Below, one piece after another: positions 63,853 through 64,000 of a stretch of 64,000 nucleotides of DNA. Under the pieces are notes generated by a model, which saw only the letters and a program-made list of their open reading frames with translations, made no database searches and was not told the DNA's origin. The first letter of the stretch is position 1. Each line of letters opens with the position of its first letter. The translations under genes and the position numbers were made by a program. This DNA is from UBA10649 sp963842725 (lineage in GTDB: Bacteria; Actinomycetota; Actinomycetes; S36-B12), in contig CAWJHN010000004.1 in the NCBI GenBank assembly GCA_963842725.1, positions 1 through 64,000 of the forward strand, in the 5' to 3' direction.

Positions 63853-63957
63853 CGTCATCATCTGTTCGCGGGCTGGTCCAAGGCGTGGGTGCTCGAAGTG
63901 GGACAGGTCATCGTGTGCCTGGCCGCCATGGGTGCAGTCCTCGGCGCCTGGGCATGA
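63853..63957 (+). pseudogene. Duplicated 3' end of the DUF1761 gene
   Basis: HHLFAGWSKAWVLEVGQVIV and CLAAMGAVLGAWA repeat the last 34 residues of the DUF1761 protein (HHLFAGFSIRAWVLEVGQDI) and end in the same GGCATGA overlap. The sequence before it (63708-63850) is unrelated. An ATG at 63954 gives only 13 codons before a stop. A partial tandem duplication of the DUF1761-next-gene junction. Confidence 0.7.
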
Positions 63958-64000
63958 GCGCCACCGGAGGCACAGTGGCCGCCGCTGCCTCGTAGCCCGC

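Overview
The window is high-GC DNA that looks actinobacterial. The evidence is a mycofactocin cluster, an F420-type LLM oxidoreductase, an IcmF fused mutase, a large MalT/LuxR-type regulator, many GTG starts and ATGA/GTGA overlaps, and one start that looks leaderless. I cannot name the genus. There is no rRNA, no complete tRNA, no CRISPR array and no recognisable transposase. The only hint of integration is a tRNA 3'-end-like fragment near 13.1 kb.

Layout. 0-4 kb: leftward araB-araD-araA followed by the start of galM, behind a perfect LacI-type operator. 4.1-5.3 kb: convergent TlpA-like lipoprotein and a broken CcdA homologue. 5.4-12.9 kb: a YtfQRT-YjfF-type sugar ABC operon with a second full-length ATPase gene and its own LacI regulator. 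13.4-15.4 kb: a sugar 3-epimerase-like gene and a Gfo/Idh/MocA oxidoreductase. 16.3-25.0 kb: one 8.7-kb gene for a cyclic beta-1,2-glucan synthase-like protein. 25.3-27.2 kb: a butanediol dehydrogenase-like gene, a cupin and an unlisted 44-aa Cys/His protein. 27.3-28.1 kb: a scrap zone with a Thr-Pro tail, a truncated sortase, a run of 12 G and a degenerate copy of a gene found intact at 53.5 kb.

28.3-33.2 kb: leftward icmF, acyl-CoA dehydrogenase and marR. 33.6-38.0 kb: mftA-B-C-D-E and a short-chain dehydrogenase, with many single-base insertions. 38.6-45.5 kb: a secreted Vgb-like protein, a tgt remnant, a five-PAS GGDEF-EAL protein, higBA debris and a TetR regulator. 45.7-50.4 kb: a tight four-gene aromatic operon of two flavin hydroxylases, a meta-cleavage hydrolase and an extradiol dioxygenase, with a TetR-type operator in front. 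50.4-54.7 kb: small envelope or stress genes (CsbD, YCII, a 51-aa membrane protein, a cupredoxin-like secreted protein, PRC-barrel, a small acidic protein). 54.9-64 kb: membrane proteins, a MalT-type regulator, an LLM oxidoreductase, an MmcQ-like protein, a PLP decarboxylase and a DUF1761-SRPBCC pair with a duplicated tail.

How the genes fit together. Left third: uptake of a pentose or hexose (possibly furanose) by the YtfQ-type transporter and arabinose breakdown to xylulose 5-phosphate, each behind a LacI-type operator. Middle: acyl-CoA rearrangement and mycofactocin-linked redox, divergently transcribed. Right third: ring hydroxylation, ring cleavage and hydrolysis under TetR control.

Caution. 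Many genes here carry one-base frameshifts, and where the ancestral reading is clear nearly all are single-base insertions with conserved protein resuming immediately. Some apparent pseudogenes (araA, mftB-D, the methyltransferase) are therefore probably intact genes with sequence errors. The tgt, higBA, SRPBCC, sortase and DUF1761-tail fragments lack whole domains and look like true remnants.
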